Shown in pieces: positions 8,605 to 18,110 of a stretch of 54,505 nt of DNA. Where the stretch lies: assembly GCF_008039555.1 (NCBI RefSeq), contig NZ_VDUW01000016.1, forward strand, positions 1 through 54,505, given 5' to 3'. The number at the start of each line of letters is the position of its first letter. The first letter of the stretch is position 1. Both the position numbers and the translations under genes were made by a program. This DNA is from Cerasibacillus terrae (GTDB lineage: Bacteria > Bacillota > Bacilli > Bacillales > Amphibacillaceae). The notes beneath the pieces are model-generated. The model worked only from the letters and a program-made list of their open reading frames with translations. It ran no database searches and was not told the DNA's origin.

Positions 8605-9848
8605 GTTTCCGCTCCTTGTTCCATACCTAACAAGAGAATATCTACTTTCATTCCTTTTTTATACCCTTTAGAACCTCTAGGTAAAACAATGAGACAGTTT
8701 CCACGTGCAATCGATGAGACAGCATTTGATTTATTGAAACCCGCTGGAACTGCCACAGGTCCTTCTTCTGTCATTTCCCATATTCCACGAATAAAACGTG
8801 TGTATGGATTTGCTTTTGGATAGTCTTCTCCAAGTGTAGCATAAATATGTGGTAAATAAGGTTTCTTCGCTCCCATCATACCGTTAATCGCTGGCCGTGT
8901 ATATAGTTCAAATCCAGTGAAACAGGCGGAAGGGTTTCCTGATAAACCAAATAAAAGCTTATCTCCAAGTACAGCGACAGTTGTTACACTACCTGGACGC
9001 ATCATAATTTTATCAAAAAGAACTTTCGCTCCTAATCTTTCATAAATGGCAGGTAAATAATCATAATCCCCTACAGATACACCACCAGTTGTAATGAGAA
9101 AATCTGTCTCTTGAAGTGCCTCTTCTACAATTCTTGTACATGCATCGATATTATCTTCCATCATGCCATAGGAGCGACAAGAAATTCCCATTCGAGCTAA
9201 TTGTGCCTGAATCATCGGCCCGTTGGAATTACGAATTTTTCCTGGTTCTAATTCATCTGTTACATCTAATAACTCTGTTCCCGTGGCTAAAATACCAGCT
9301 ACAGGACGTTTGGAAACAGTAACTTCTGCATAACCAAATGTCGCAAGTAAAGCAACTGTTCCAGGATGGATAACTGTTCCTTTTTCAATGAGCACTTCTC
9401 CGTTTTGAGCGTCTTCTCCTTTAAAAGAAACATTGTCATCCTTTTCAAGAGATCTTTGTATCGTAAATCCATTTTCCGTTCCTTTTGTTGCTTCTAACAT
9501 CACAACGGCATCTGCATTTGGTGGCATAATGGCCCCTGTCATGATACGGTATGCTTCTTTTTCTCCAAGAGGCTTTTCACCAACATGTCCAGCACCAATT
9601 TCCCCAATCATTCGGAACGCAACTGGAGAATCTTTTGATGCTCCTTGAGAATCTTCCGCACGAATCGCATAACCATCATAGGCGGAGCGATTAAATGGTG
9701 GTACATCATGCGTTGCAATGATTGGTTCTCCTAACATGCGTCCATAAGCCTTTTCAAGTGGGATTATTTCTGTATCTAATGTAGGAGTATGCTCCATAAC
9801 TAATCGAACTGCTTCAGAAACTGGAATTGGTTTTCGTATCTCTACCAT
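8592..9848 (-). CDS. moeA: Molybdopterin molybdotransferase MoeA
   Basis: A 418-residue enzyme that inserts molybdate into adenylated molybdopterin. Visible family features are PFNRSAYDGYAIRAED near residue 55, the molybdopterin-binding ITTGGVSVGDYDYLP segment near 250, and LSGNPSACFTGFELYTRP. The C-terminal beta domain is complete. The ATG follows GGAGGG with six-base spacing. It is preceded by moeB (45-base gap) and overlaps mobB. Confidence 0.93.
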   Translation of the reverse strand: MVEIRKPIPVSEAVRLVMEHTPTLDTEIIPLEKAYGRMLGEPIIATHDVPPFNRSAYDGYAIRAEDSQGASKDSPVAFRMIGEIGAGHVGEKPLGEKEAYRIMTGAIMPPNADAVVMLEATKGTENGFTIQRSLEKDDNVSFKGEDAQNGEVLIEKGTVIHPGTVALLATFGYAEVTVSKRPVAGILATGTELLDVTDELEPGKIRNSNGPMIQAQLARMGISCRSYGMMEDNIDACTRIVEEALQETDFLITTGGVSVGDYDYLPAIYERLGAKVLFDKIMMRPGSVTTVAVLGDKLLFGLSGNPSACFTGFELYTRPAINGMMGAKKPYLPHIYATLGEDYPKANPYTRFIRGIWEMTEEGPVAVPAGFNKSNAVSSIARGNCLIVLPRGSKGYKKGMKVDILLLGMEQGAETWRL

Positions 9849-9893
9849 ATAAATCCCTCCATGATTGTCTATCTATTCTATCACTTTATTTCA

Positions 9894-10913
9894 TTAGCCA
9901 AATAATTGATGATACAACTTTCTTCCTTTTGTTATATCCTTTAATCCATGAATTAATAATCTTCCATTCTGAAATAAAATACAACGATATTTTTCAACAT
10001 GAAATTCGATGAAAAAATCTGTTACACGGTATGAAAGTTTCAATCGTTTTGCCATCTTTTCTCCATCTGCAATCGTTATATTTCGATTGGAATCTGGAAC
10101 AACTTGAATAGTATCTCGCCCACATAACACCGCATAATTTGTTCCTTCTTGCTTCAATAATGCTGGATATGTTGGTTTTTCCGAACAAGTTGGACATGAT
10201 TCATGTTTCATTCGTGAAATTCCCGCTTCAACAAAAGTGTTATTCCATACATCAAAATGATATAGCTTTTTTCGCATTGTTTTTGTATTTCCTGTCAACC
10301 ACTTCAACGCTTCTGCACTTTGGGTTGCTGCAACAATTTGTACGGTTGGAGCAATAATTCCAGCTGTGTCACAGGTTTGATTCACAGCTGGAAGTACAGG
10401 TAACAAACATCTAAAACAAGCGGTCTTTCCTGGAATAAAAGGAAAAACAACTCCAGTACTTCCAACACATGCCCCGTGTATCCAAGGAATCTGCTGTTTC
10501 CAAGCCACATCATTGATTAATAAACGTGTTTCAAAATTATCTGTTGCATCCATGATAAGATCTGCATCTTTCACAAGATGTTCGAGTAATGGTCCATCCA
10601 CATGGTCTAAAACAGTAACAATCTCTGCGTCTTGGCGGATCATTTCCAAACGTTTCTTTGCTGCAATAACTTTCGGTACCCCTTCTTGTGCATCTTTTTC
10701 TGTGAACAACTGCTGGCGTTGTAAATTAGACATTTCCACATAGTCACGATCAGCTATTGTTAGTTTCCCCACACCTGCACGAATCAATAGTTCAGAAATG
10801 GCCGTTCCTAATGCACCACATCCAACCATTACAATATGAGAGGTCGCTAATTTCTCTTGACCAGATTGACCAATTGGAGTGAATAACATTTGCCGTGAAT
10901 ACCTTTTGTCCAC
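9894..10913 (-). CDS. moeB: MoeB/ThiF-type sulfur-carrier adenylyltransferase
   Basis: This 339-residue E1-like enzyme activates the Gly-Gly end of MoaD by adenylation. It has the nucleotide motif VGCGALGTA, the arginine-finger region SNLQRQQLF, and two zinc CxxC motifs (CFRC, CPTC). Beyond the core it has about 90 extra residues that are not a rhodanese domain. The start is GTG at 10913, eight bases after AAAGGAAG, giving VDKRYSRQ; the frame stays open upstream without a site. Context among Moco genes favours MoeB over ThiF. Confidence 0.87.
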   Translation of the reverse strand: MDKRYSRQMLFTPIGQSGQEKLATSHIVMVGCGALGTAISELLIRAGVGKLTIADRDYVEMSNLQRQQLFTEKDAQEGVPKVIAAKKRLEMIRQDAEIVTVLDHVDGPLLEHLVKDADLIMDATDNFETRLLINDVAWKQQIPWIHGACVGSTGVVFPFIPGKTACFRCLLPVLPAVNQTCDTAGIIAPTVQIVAATQSAEALKWLTGNTKTMRKKLYHFDVWNNTFVEAGISRMKHESCPTCSEKPTYPALLKQEGTNYAVLCGRDTIQVVPDSNRNITIADGEKMAKRLKLSYRVTDFFIEFHVEKYRCILFQNGRLLIHGLKDITKGRKLYHQLFG

Positions 10914-10940
10914 TATGTGCACTTCCTTTCTAAAACGGAG

Positions 10941-10978
10941 AAGGGAGTCCAATCATAAAGACTGGATTCCCTTTTTTT
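10941..10978. terminator. Stem-loop between narK and moeB
   Basis: The arms AAGGGAGTCCA and TGGATTCCCTT (one mismatch) enclose a nine-base loop. The T run is on the plus strand, while the genes run on the minus strand where the stem is followed by only a short T stretch. It may be a weak attenuator or a transcript-processing/stability element inside the operon rather than a true end. Confidence 0.5.
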
Positions 10979-10980
10979 AT

Positions 10981-12474
10981 TTACTGATGGTCTGTAATAT
11001 CAGTAAATGTTCCAACATAACGAACTACTTCATCGGAATCATCGTTTACAGCACTGATCATTAAAAATTCCAAGAAGATATCGCCGTTTTTCTTTTTGTT
11101 CCATATTTCACCTTGCCATATTCCTGTTTCATTAATTGCCTTCCACATGGCATCATAATAGGCGGAATCATGTTTACCAGAACTTAGGATTCCCGGAGTC
11201 TTACCAATGACCTCTTTTTCAGTATATCCTGTTAGCTCGGTAAATGCAGGATTTATGGATAAGATTTTTCCGGAAGAATCTGTTACTAAAATTCCTTGAC
11301 CTGTATGATCAAAAACTTCTTTTGAAAGTGTCATTTCGTCCATATAATACAACCATAGTACTAGAACTAAGCTGACAAGAGATACTTGTGAAAACGCCAT
11401 AAACCCTATAGAATATGAACCTGTTAGAGAGAAGATTGCTGCAAGTAAAAGTGGAGGGAAGAAACCTCCTAGTCCACCCATCATCGAGACAATTCCGTTT
11501 ACAGTACCTGCTTGTTTATTAAAGTAGAATGGCACCAATTTAAAGATAACACCATTTCCAATTCCAGATGTAATAGCTATTAGCATGACCCCTACTGTAT
11601 ATAAAGCAAGACCTGGAGAAAATGCTAAAATAAGCGATCCAATAGTAAGTCCTGCAAAGACGGTCATTAAAATAAATAATGGTTGGAATTTATCCCCAAG
11701 CCATCCACCTATAGGGCGTACCAATGTGGCAACAACAATAAAACCAGCTGTACGAATACCAGCATCTACTTTACCTAACTCAAAGAAATCCACAAGAAAG
11801 TTTGGTAAAAACACAGTAAAAGCAACGAAAGAACCAAATGTAATGAAATAAAATAAGGAGAACAACCATAGTTTTTCATTCTTATAAACACCTTTGATTT
11901 GTTCAACAATTGGGGTCTTTACCCTAGGTTCTTTACGGTCACCAAGGAAAAAGTTCAACAAAGCAAATGCAAGTAGTAAAATAAGATACAGTTTCACCGT
12001 TGCTACCCAGCCAATTTGTGTTGCAATTACTGGTGCTGCGAATGTGGTAACTGCTGTACCAATATTACCCATTCCATATATTCCATTAATTAACCCATGC
12101 TTTTCTTTTGGATAATATTTTGGGAGTGATGTAACACCGACCGAGAATACCGCTCCACCTATCCCAAGAAATGTTCCGCCGATTACTAAATCTGTAATGG
12201 ATGAAGCTTGACTAATAAAAAACACCGGAAACAGTAGTAAAATAAAACTAATTAGAAAGACAAGCCTCGCTCCAAAAACGTTCGCATAATAACCCAGTGG
12301 AATTCGAAGTACAGAACCAAGCACAACTGGCACAGCAGTTATAATAGCTATCCTCTCAGGTGGTATATTTATGTCTGCGCGAATAAATGGTAATAGAGAT
12401 GAAATCAATACCCAAACCATAAAGCCGACAACTAAGTTTGCTGTTTGTAAAGGCAACTGTATTTTTTTCTTCAT
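10981..12474 (-). CDS. narK: NarK-type nitrate/nitrite transporter with C-terminal PAS domain
   Basis: This 497-residue protein has about twelve membrane segments of a NarK/NasA-type MFS carrier in residues 10-380. A cytosolic PAS/S-box domain follows in about 390-497: FDHTGQGILVTDSSG, INPAFTELTGYTEKEVIGK, the PAC motif WQGEIWNKKKNGD and the ending VGTFTDITD. NarK imports nitrate and exports nitrite. Ordinary NarK proteins stop near 400 residues, so the PAS module is a real fusion: the frame is continuous with no stop or shift between domains. The context (nar and nre genes) fits nitrate respiration. The ribosome binding site is weak. Confidence 0.88.
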   Translation of the reverse strand: MKKKIQLPLQTANLVVGFMVWVLISSLLPFIRADINIPPERIAIITAVPVVLGSVLRIPLGYYANVFGARLVFLISFILLLFPVFFISQASSITDLVIGGTFLGIGGAVFSVGVTSLPKYYPKEKHGLINGIYGMGNIGTAVTTFAAPVIATQIGWVATVKLYLILLLAFALLNFFLGDRKEPRVKTPIVEQIKGVYKNEKLWLFSLFYFITFGSFVAFTVFLPNFLVDFFELGKVDAGIRTAGFIVVATLVRPIGGWLGDKFQPLFILMTVFAGLTIGSLILAFSPGLALYTVGVMLIAITSGIGNGVIFKLVPFYFNKQAGTVNGIVSMMGGLGGFFPPLLLAAIFSLTGSYSIGFMAFSQVSLVSLVLVLWLYYMDEMTLSKEVFDHTGQGILVTDSSGKILSINPAFTELTGYTEKEVIGKTPGILSSGKHDSAYYDAMWKAINETGIWQGEIWNKKKNGDIFLEFLMISAVNDDSDEVVRYVGTFTDITDHQ

Positions 12475-12517
12475 TCATATCAGTCCATTTCCATGATAAT
12501 TATAAAGTTTTTTTATG

Positions 12518-13063
12518 TTATAATAGGTCTTTCAAATCAACAATTGGTGTATATAATTGGTTAAATAAACGATCCTGTTCTTCTTTTTGAAGAATGTCTT
12601 TTACCATTGGAAAAACAATGGATTGTTCTTTGATAAAGTGTATGGTAATTGTTTCAAAGGCTTCTCCAGCATCATGAGTCACATCTTTAATATCTTGCAT
12701 TGAAAAATCCTGTAAATTACCACGTGTATGATGGAGAAAATGACCTATATAGGCGTCGATTTCTTGATGTCCTTCCTCCACTGCTAAAATTGGGCCTTGC
12801 TCGTCACCAACGTACTTCGCAAGAGCTGGAAATAAGTAGGCCTCTTCCTTATCTGTATGATTTTTCAGTGGATCTAGGAATTCAATAATTTGCTTCCTAA
12901 GCTTCTCCAGTACATTACGTGCTTCTTCTAATGTGTAGCGGTCTTGTTCAATTCCAAGGACCATCGGGTGCCACTGATTCATTAAATAAGTTAAATATTG
13001 ATGTTCATTTTCTAGAAGCCTTAATACAGGGAGATCAAATGTGAATTTCGTCTGACTCACCAT
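12518..13063 (-). CDS. Hemerythrin-like HHE domain protein
   Basis: A 181-residue four-helix protein with the iron-ligand pattern of hemerythrin HHE domains: His21, His69, Glu73/Glu74, His99, His142 and Glu146. Related proteins (YtfE/ScdA, DnrN) repair Fe-S centres or respond to nitric oxide, and others bind O2. Its place between nreC and narK suggests a role during nitrate respiration, such as handling NO made from nitrite; that is inference. ATG after GAGGT. It lacks the N-terminal ScdA-type domain. Confidence 0.8.
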   Translation of the reverse strand: MVSQTKFTFDLPVLRLLENEHQYLTYLMNQWHPMVLGIEQDRYTLEEARNVLEKLRKQIIEFLDPLKNHTDKEEAYLFPALAKYVGDEQGPILAVEEGHQEIDAYIGHFLHHTRGNLQDFSMQDIKDVTHDAGEAFETITIHFIKEQSIVFPMVKDILQKEEQDRLFNQLYTPIVDLKDLL

Positions 13064-13079
13064 CGTACCTACCTCACTT

Positions 13080-13727
13080 TTAAAAGTTCAATAATTTATG
13101 TTTCAATGCATATTCCACAAGTTGTGGCTTGTTTTTTAAGTTTAATTTATCCATTAATCTCGCTTTATGTGCTTCTACTGTTTTTACTGAAATATGAAGC
13201 ATTTCTGCTATTTCCTTATTTCCGTATCCCTTTGCAACAAGAGGTAATACCTCTAACTCACGATTTGTCAACAGTTCGAAAGGGTCTGTTTCAACTACTT
13301 CTGCACCCGGTTCGAGAAATTCTTTAACAAGAGATGTGGCCATTTCTGGATGGATATAAGTGCCACCTTCATAAACCGTCCGAATGGCATGGAATAATTC
13401 TTCTTCCGGACTTTTTTTCAAAACATATCCGGATGCTCCTTGCTTTAATACATGAAACAAGTATTCTTCATCATCATACATCGTCAATATAATGACCTTT
13501 GTTTCTGGAAAGTCTTCTTTAATTTTACTAGTCGCAATCATTCCACTTTCACCAGGAGGCATACTTAAATCCATTAAAACAATATCTGGACGATGTTTTG
13601 CTACAAGATCATATGCCTCTAATCCATCGGCAGCAGTTGCGACTACTTCCATATCCTCTTGAAAGTTCAAAATATGCATAAAACCACTACGAACAACGGC
13701 ATGATCATCTGCTATAATTATCTTCAT
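13080..13727 (-). CDS. nreC: Response regulator NreC
   Basis: A 215-residue NarL/FixJ-type regulator with a receiver domain (acidic pocket DD7-8, phospho-acceptor Asp53 in VLMDLSMP, Lys near 105) and a C-terminal LuxR helix-turn-helix ([25 protein letters not shown]). In staphylococci phosphorylated NreC activates narGHJI and nir genes at TAGGG-N4-CCCTA sites, and exactly such a site lies before narG here. It overlaps nreB by 23 bases. Confidence 0.92.
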   Translation of the reverse strand: MKIIIADDHAVVRSGFMHILNFQEDMEVVATAADGLEAYDLVAKHRPDIVLMDLSMPPGESGMIATSKIKEDFPETKVIILTMYDDEEYLFHVLKQGASGYVLKKSPEEELFHAIRTVYEGGTYIHPEMATSLVKEFLEPGAEVVETDPFELLTNRELEVLPLVAKGYGNKEIAEMLHISVKTVEAHKARLMDKLNLKNKPQLVEYALKHKLLNF

Positions 13728-14784
13728 TAGATTCGTCCTCCTTTTCCAGAGGAATGATTAAGGATATGGTTGTTCCTTTTTTTGGTTGAGATTGAATTGT
13801 CAGTTGCCCAAATACAAGGTCAGCTCGTTCCTGCATACCATATAATCCTAATCCGGTACCTTTCGGGTGAATATGCTCTACATTAAAGCCTATCCCCTCG
13901 TCATAAATATTTAAACAAAGTTTATTGTCTTTTTCTTGAAGCTGAACATGCACATCATCTACTTCGGCGTATTTCAAAGCATTAAAAACTGCTTCCTGAC
14001 AAATACGATAGACAACTGTTTCAATTTCCCCTTCATAACGCTTTGCTTTTATATTAGATTCCAAATGAACAGAGAGTCCGAAATTTCTTTCTAATGATTT
14101 GAAATGCGTTCGAAAAGCCGCCTCTAAACCTAAATCATCTAATGTAGCAGGTCTAAGCTGAACAGATAAATGTTGAACATCATCTAGTAGTCGCATTAAA
14201 GACCCTTCTATTTGGACAGCTTTTTCCTTTACTTTTTCTGTAGCATTCATATACTTAAATAACCGAATATCAACGAGCAAGCTAACTAACTCTTGTGCTA
14301 CACTATCATGTAATTCTCTAGATATTCGCTTACGCTCATTTTCCTGTGCACTTACGACTCTTCTCATTAATATTTTCTGAACTAATAACTCCTGTGTCTC
14401 AAACTGTTCCGACATATCCCGTAGCATAAATAGACGTGTTCCTTTTTCTGCATCAATTGTCTGAAATGTTGCTGTATAAGGCAATACTCCTTTTTCTTTG
14501 GTATCTAAATACACTTGAAAGGAACCTTCATTTTGTCCCGAATACAAATAACAGGAACGACATGTTCGTAAATCACTTTCACTCATGTACCCTCTACAAG
14601 TCATACAGATTGCAGCAGGATTTCCTGCCACCATCTCTTCTATAACTTCTTTATTCAGTATCTTCTCAGCTGCGGGATTCATTGAAATTACTTTTCCTTC
14701 TCGGTTAAAAAAGAAGATGATCTCTGTAGAATGGTAATACATCTTACTTAGTAAATCGAACAGACCTTTTTCTTTTTGATGCAT
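13705..14784 (-). CDS. nreB: Oxygen-sensing histidine kinase NreB
   Basis: This 359-residue cytosolic kinase has an N-terminal PAS domain with four cysteines in the CxxC...CxxC arrangement (Cys60, Cys63, Cys75, Cys78). In Staphylococcus carnosus NreB these ligands hold an oxygen-labile [4Fe-4S] cluster. It continues with a HisKA_3 dimerisation domain (phospho-acceptor His159 in [11 protein letters not shown]) and an HATPase_c domain ending in GTGLGLYGM. Loss of the cluster in air turns the kinase off. It overlaps the start of nreC and touches nreA. Confidence 0.93.
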   Translation of the reverse strand: MHQKEKGLFDLLSKMYYHSTEIIFFFNREGKVISMNPAAEKILNKEVIEEMVAGNPAAICMTCRGYMSESDLRTCRSCYLYSGQNEGSFQVYLDTKEKGVLPYTATFQTIDAEKGTRLFMLRDMSEQFETQELLVQKILMRRVVSAQENERKRISRELHDSVAQELVSLLVDIRLFKYMNATEKVKEKAVQIEGSLMRLLDDVQHLSVQLRPATLDDLGLEAAFRTHFKSLERNFGLSVHLESNIKAKRYEGEIETVVYRICQEAVFNALKYAEVDDVHVQLQEKDNKLCLNIYDEGIGFNVEHIHPKGTGLGLYGMQERADLVFGQLTIQSQPKKGTTISLIIPLEKEDESNEDNYSR

Positions 14785-15245
14785 TAGTATTCCACCACTT
14801 CCCTAATATGAAATGGAGATAGATTCATTTCTACATGTTGTTTAAACATAGAAAACTTCTCGGAATTCAGTCTGTTTGTTGCTCGAAAACCCACTAATAA
14901 TACCCCTTTTACACGACCATCTAGTAGGAGCGGAACTGCCCCAAAACTCTTTAATTCTTCTGTCACTATAATCGGATAACCGAATAGTTCTTCTTTTGGA
15001 ATGGTATGTTCTACATTTTCCACAAGCATCGGTTTTCCTGTTTTAAATACGATTCCCGCAATTCCCTTACCAGAATGTAGTACAATTCTTCGGTACCGTT
15101 CGCTTTGATTCCCAGTTACAAAAGTCCATCTTAGTTCATGATGTTCCCGTGACTGAGTCATTGCTATTCCGACAAAGTCAAACTTGTGTTGTTCCCTAAT
15201 GGATTCGATTGCACCTTGGAAATCAAATTCCTCTTGTTTAATCAT
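14784..15245 (-). CDS. nreA: Nitrate-sensing GAF protein NreA
   Basis: A GAF-domain protein of about 153 residues. In S. carnosus NreA binds nitrate and relieves its own inhibition of NreB, so the system responds to nitrate as well as to oxygen. The GAF fold is visible from FDFVGIAM to FKQHVEMNLSPFH, including GKGIAGIVFKTGKPM. Two adjacent ATG codons follow GGGGGAGG; the second is better spaced. The 1-base overlap with nreB suggests coupled translation. Confidence 0.88.
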   Translation of the reverse strand: MIKQEEFDFQGAIESIREQHKFDFVGIAMTQSREHHELRWTFVTGNQSERYRRIVLHSGKGIAGIVFKTGKPMLVENVEHTIPKEELFGYPIIVTEELKSFGAVPLLLDGRVKGVLLVGFRATNRLNSEKFSMFKQHVEMNLSPFHIREVVEY

Positions 15246-15273
15246 CATTTCCTCCCCCTGTATATTTATTTAA

Positions 15274-15954
15274 TCAGCTAGCACGATTTCTTCTATACAG
15301 AATATAACTTCTTCTTGCGTAATTCAGTGGCACACTCCACACATGGACAAGCCTTGTAAATGGCCATAAAGCAAAGATAAGAAAGCCAGATAATACATGC
15401 AATTTAAATGCTAATGGTACAGAAGCCATTAGTGATGCATCTGGTCTTAGAATTAATAGGTCTCTAAACCAAATAGAGATTGAATCACGATAATCAAAGC
15501 CCGGAGTGAGTGTGTTCGTTACAAGTGAACTATAAACCCCTAGAATTACAATGAGTAAAAGTAATGTGTTTACAATTAAATCAGATCTGGAAGATAGTTT
15601 TCGTACATTTGCTTTCGTAAACCTTCTTGCTGTTAGTATAAGCATTCCTGCTAAAGTTACTACTCCGAAAAATCCTCCAACATAAACTGCCCCCATATGA
15701 TACATATGATCACTTACACCAAGTGCTCTTGTCCATTCTTTTGGAATTCCAAGACCAGAGATATGGCCTAAAATGACTGGAATAATTCCGATATGAAAAA
15801 GAAAACTACCAATCATCAACTGCTTTTTCTCAATAAATTCACTTGATTTCGCTGTCCATCCAAATTGGTCATTTCTATATCTAAAAATATGCCCTACGAT
15901 AAATATCGCTATACAAATATACGGGAAGATAACCCATAAAAATTGGTTAACCAT
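15274..15954 (-). CDS. narI: Respiratory nitrate reductase gamma subunit NarI
   Basis: A 226-residue five-helix membrane cytochrome b that takes electrons from menaquinol and passes them through two hemes to NarH. Probable heme ligands His54, His64, His186 and His204 sit close to the E. coli positions 56, 66, 187 and 205. The ATG at 15954 was chosen because AGGGGG lies before it; the open frame starts ten codons earlier. The narJ stop is four bases upstream. Confidence 0.93.
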   Translation of the reverse strand: MVNQFLWVIFPYICIAIFIVGHIFRYRNDQFGWTAKSSEFIEKKQLMIGSFLFHIGIIPVILGHISGLGIPKEWTRALGVSDHMYHMGAVYVGGFFGVVTLAGMLILTARRFTKANVRKLSSRSDLIVNTLLLLIVILGVYSSLVTNTLTPGFDYRDSISIWFRDLLILRPDASLMASVPLAFKLHVLSGFLIFALWPFTRLVHVWSVPLNYARRSYILYRRNRAS

Positions 15955-15958
15955 TTGT

Positions 15959-16525
15959 TTAAACCCCCTGACGTTCTTGAACAATACACATTTTAAAGAC
16001 TTCTCTCATTCCTCGAATAAGGTAGAAGTATGGGCTATTGTATTTTTCAAGTGCTTTCATTAAATGATAAGAACCATCTTCTAACACAGCTAATAATAAT
16101 GAAAAACTCTCTTGGGCTCGTGGGTCCCCTCGCCATTCTGCTGCATAAATAAACTCACACATAAGTGGCAAATAATCGGAAAGCTCTCCATCAGGCATAC
16201 TTAAGCCAAACATTTCATAAAGTACTTTTAATCTTGCTAACATTTGGCCGCGTTCTTTTGAATCACCAAACTTAACATGTGTCATAAACAATGTTGCATC
16301 TTTTTGGAAATCAAACGTATTCGTATACATTTCTTTTATTTCGTCTAAACTATACTCATGCATCAAATTCCAGTATGTTGAAATATCTTCAAATGCTGTA
16401 TGAGAGGAGTCCAAAGACCCCTCCAAAACAGCTGGATGAAAGGTTAGCTTTTCCGGATAGGAAAGCTGTTCAGCGAAAAAACCGAATATGTGTTTCTCAT
16501 CATATAATCGATTTAAATCAATCAC
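15959..16525 (-). CDS. narJ: Nitrate reductase assembly chaperone NarJ
   Basis: A 188-residue, mostly helical TorD/NarJ-family chaperone that binds apo-NarGH and helps cofactor insertion before membrane attachment. It is not part of the final enzyme. The start is a GTG at 16525, seven bases after GGAGGG, lying inside the last codons of narH (8-base overlap). The frame is open 30 codons farther upstream but without a site. Motifs such as LPLMCEFI and EKYNSPYFYLIRGMREVF are typical. Confidence 0.9.
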   Translation of the reverse strand: MIDLNRLYDEKHIFGFFAEQLSYPEKLTFHPAVLEGSLDSSHTAFEDISTYWNLMHEYSLDEIKEMYTNTFDFQKDATLFMTHVKFGDSKERGQMLARLKVLYEMFGLSMPDGELSDYLPLMCEFIYAAEWRGDPRAQESFSLLLAVLEDGSYHLMKALEKYNSPYFYLIRGMREVFKMCIVQERQGV

Positions 16526-18110
16526 GCCAAATCCCTCCATAGAAGTTCTCTTTATACATTTCTTCTCCTGTTTTACCAGGTTGACCAACAGGTCCACAAC
16601 CATCACAGCTACCATTTGAACCCATAACAGAGAATTCTTGTTCAGGTGCAGAACCTGTACTACCTAATTCATCATATCCGGCAGACCCTTGAGAACGATA
16701 TACATCCATATGTCCTTCCTTATGTGAGGTAGGGATAACAAAACGATCTTCATACTTAGCAATTGCAAGTAAACGATACATTTTCTTAGTTTGGTTGGCA
16801 TCTAGCCCCACACGAGCAAGTTTTGACTCATCAAAGTCTTTACCAGATGAAATGGCACGCATATAGGAACGCATCATTGCCATTCGTTGTAATGAACCTT
16901 TTACCGTCTCTGTATCCCCTGCTGTAAGCATATTTGCTAGATACTGAATTGGAATACGCATTTCCTCAATTGCAGGGAAAATCATATCTGGATTTTTGAT
17001 TGAATCTTTCCCTTCAAAATAGTTCATAATCGGGCTAAGTGGTGGTACATACCAAACCATTGGCAATGTACGATATTCTGGGTGAAGTGGAAACGCCAGT
17101 TTATGTTCGATTGCTAATTTATAAACAGGTGAATTTTGTGCCGCTTCAATCCAATCCTCTGCAATTCCATCTTTTAGTGCTTGTTCGATTACCTCTGGAT
17201 CATTCGGATCTAAGAATAAATCACATTGTGCCTGATATAAGTCTTTTGGATCTGGTGTAGAAGCTGCTTCTTCCACACGGTCTGCGTCATATAGAAGTAC
17301 TCCTAAATAACGAATACGACCTGTACATGTTTCGGAACAAACAGTTGGAAGTCCAGATTCAATTCTTGGGAAACAAAATGTACATTTTTCTGCTTTATTT
17401 GTTTTCCAGTTAAAATATACTTTCTTATATGGGCAACCTGTCATACAGTAACGCCATCCACGACATGCCTCTTGGTCAACCAAGACAATACCGTCTTCAT
17501 CACGTTTATACATTGCTCCTGAAGGACAAGATGCAACACAACTAGGGTTTAGGCAATGCTCACATAGTCGTGGTAAATACATCATAAACGCTTGTTCAAA
17601 ATTAAATTTAATTTCTTCTTCAATCTTTTCAATATTAGGATCTTTTGGTCCTGTTACATGGGCACCTGCTAGTTGGTCTTCCCAGTTTGGTCCCCATTCC
17701 AGATCCATGTTTTCACCAGTAATAGCTGATTTAGCTCTTGCTACTGGAGTATGATTACTGTCTTTTGCATTTGTTAATGATTCATAATCATAATCCCATG
17801 GCTCATAATAGTCTTTCATTTCTGGCATATCTGGGTTGTAGAAAATTTTCCCTAAGGCAATTTTGGATAATTTAGAACCGGATTTCAGTTCTAGTTTTCC
17901 ATTTTTAACTTCCCAACCACCTTTATATGTCTCCTGGTCTTCCCAACGTTTTGGATAACCGATACCTGGCTTTGTTTCCACGTTGTTAAACCACATATAT
18001 TCCGCACCTTCACGGTTTGTCCAAGTTGTTTTACATGTCACACTACATGTATGACATCCAATACATTTATCTAAGTTCATCACCATTGCAATTTGTGCTT
18101 TAATCTTCAA
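16518..18110 (-). CDS. narH: Respiratory nitrate reductase beta subunit NarH
   Basis: This 530-residue subunit carries four Fe-S clusters that wire NarI to NarG. The cysteine groups are CIGCHTCSVTC (Cys16, 19, 22, 26, as in E. coli), CEHCLNPSCVASC, CRGWRYCMTGC (a Trp replaces one Cys, marking the [3Fe-4S] cluster) and CTFCFPRIESGLPTVCSETC. The start is taken as TTG at 18110, nine bases after AAGGAGG, which yields KIKAQIAMVMNLDK, the usual NarH N-terminus. The frame opens at another TTG three codons upstream, directly abutting the Shine-Dalgarno and unlikely. Confidence 0.95.
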   Translation of the reverse strand: MKIKAQIAMVMNLDKCIGCHTCSVTCKTTWTNREGAEYMWFNNVETKPGIGYPKRWEDQETYKGGWEVKNGKLELKSGSKLSKIALGKIFYNPDMPEMKDYYEPWDYDYESLTNAKDSNHTPVARAKSAITGENMDLEWGPNWEDQLAGAHVTGPKDPNIEKIEEEIKFNFEQAFMMYLPRLCEHCLNPSCVASCPSGAMYKRDEDGIVLVDQEACRGWRYCMTGCPYKKVYFNWKTNKAEKCTFCFPRIESGLPTVCSETCTGRIRYLGVLLYDADRVEEAASTPDPKDLYQAQCDLFLDPNDPEVIEQALKDGIAEDWIEAAQNSPVYKLAIEHKLAFPLHPEYRTLPMVWYVPPLSPIMNYFEGKDSIKNPDMIFPAIEEMRIPIQYLANMLTAGDTETVKGSLQRMAMMRSYMRAISSGKDFDESKLARVGLDANQTKKMYRLLAIAKYEDRFVIPTSHKEGHMDVYRSQGSAGYDELGSTGSAPEQEFSVMGSNGSCDGCGPVGQPGKTGEEMYKENFYGGIWRD

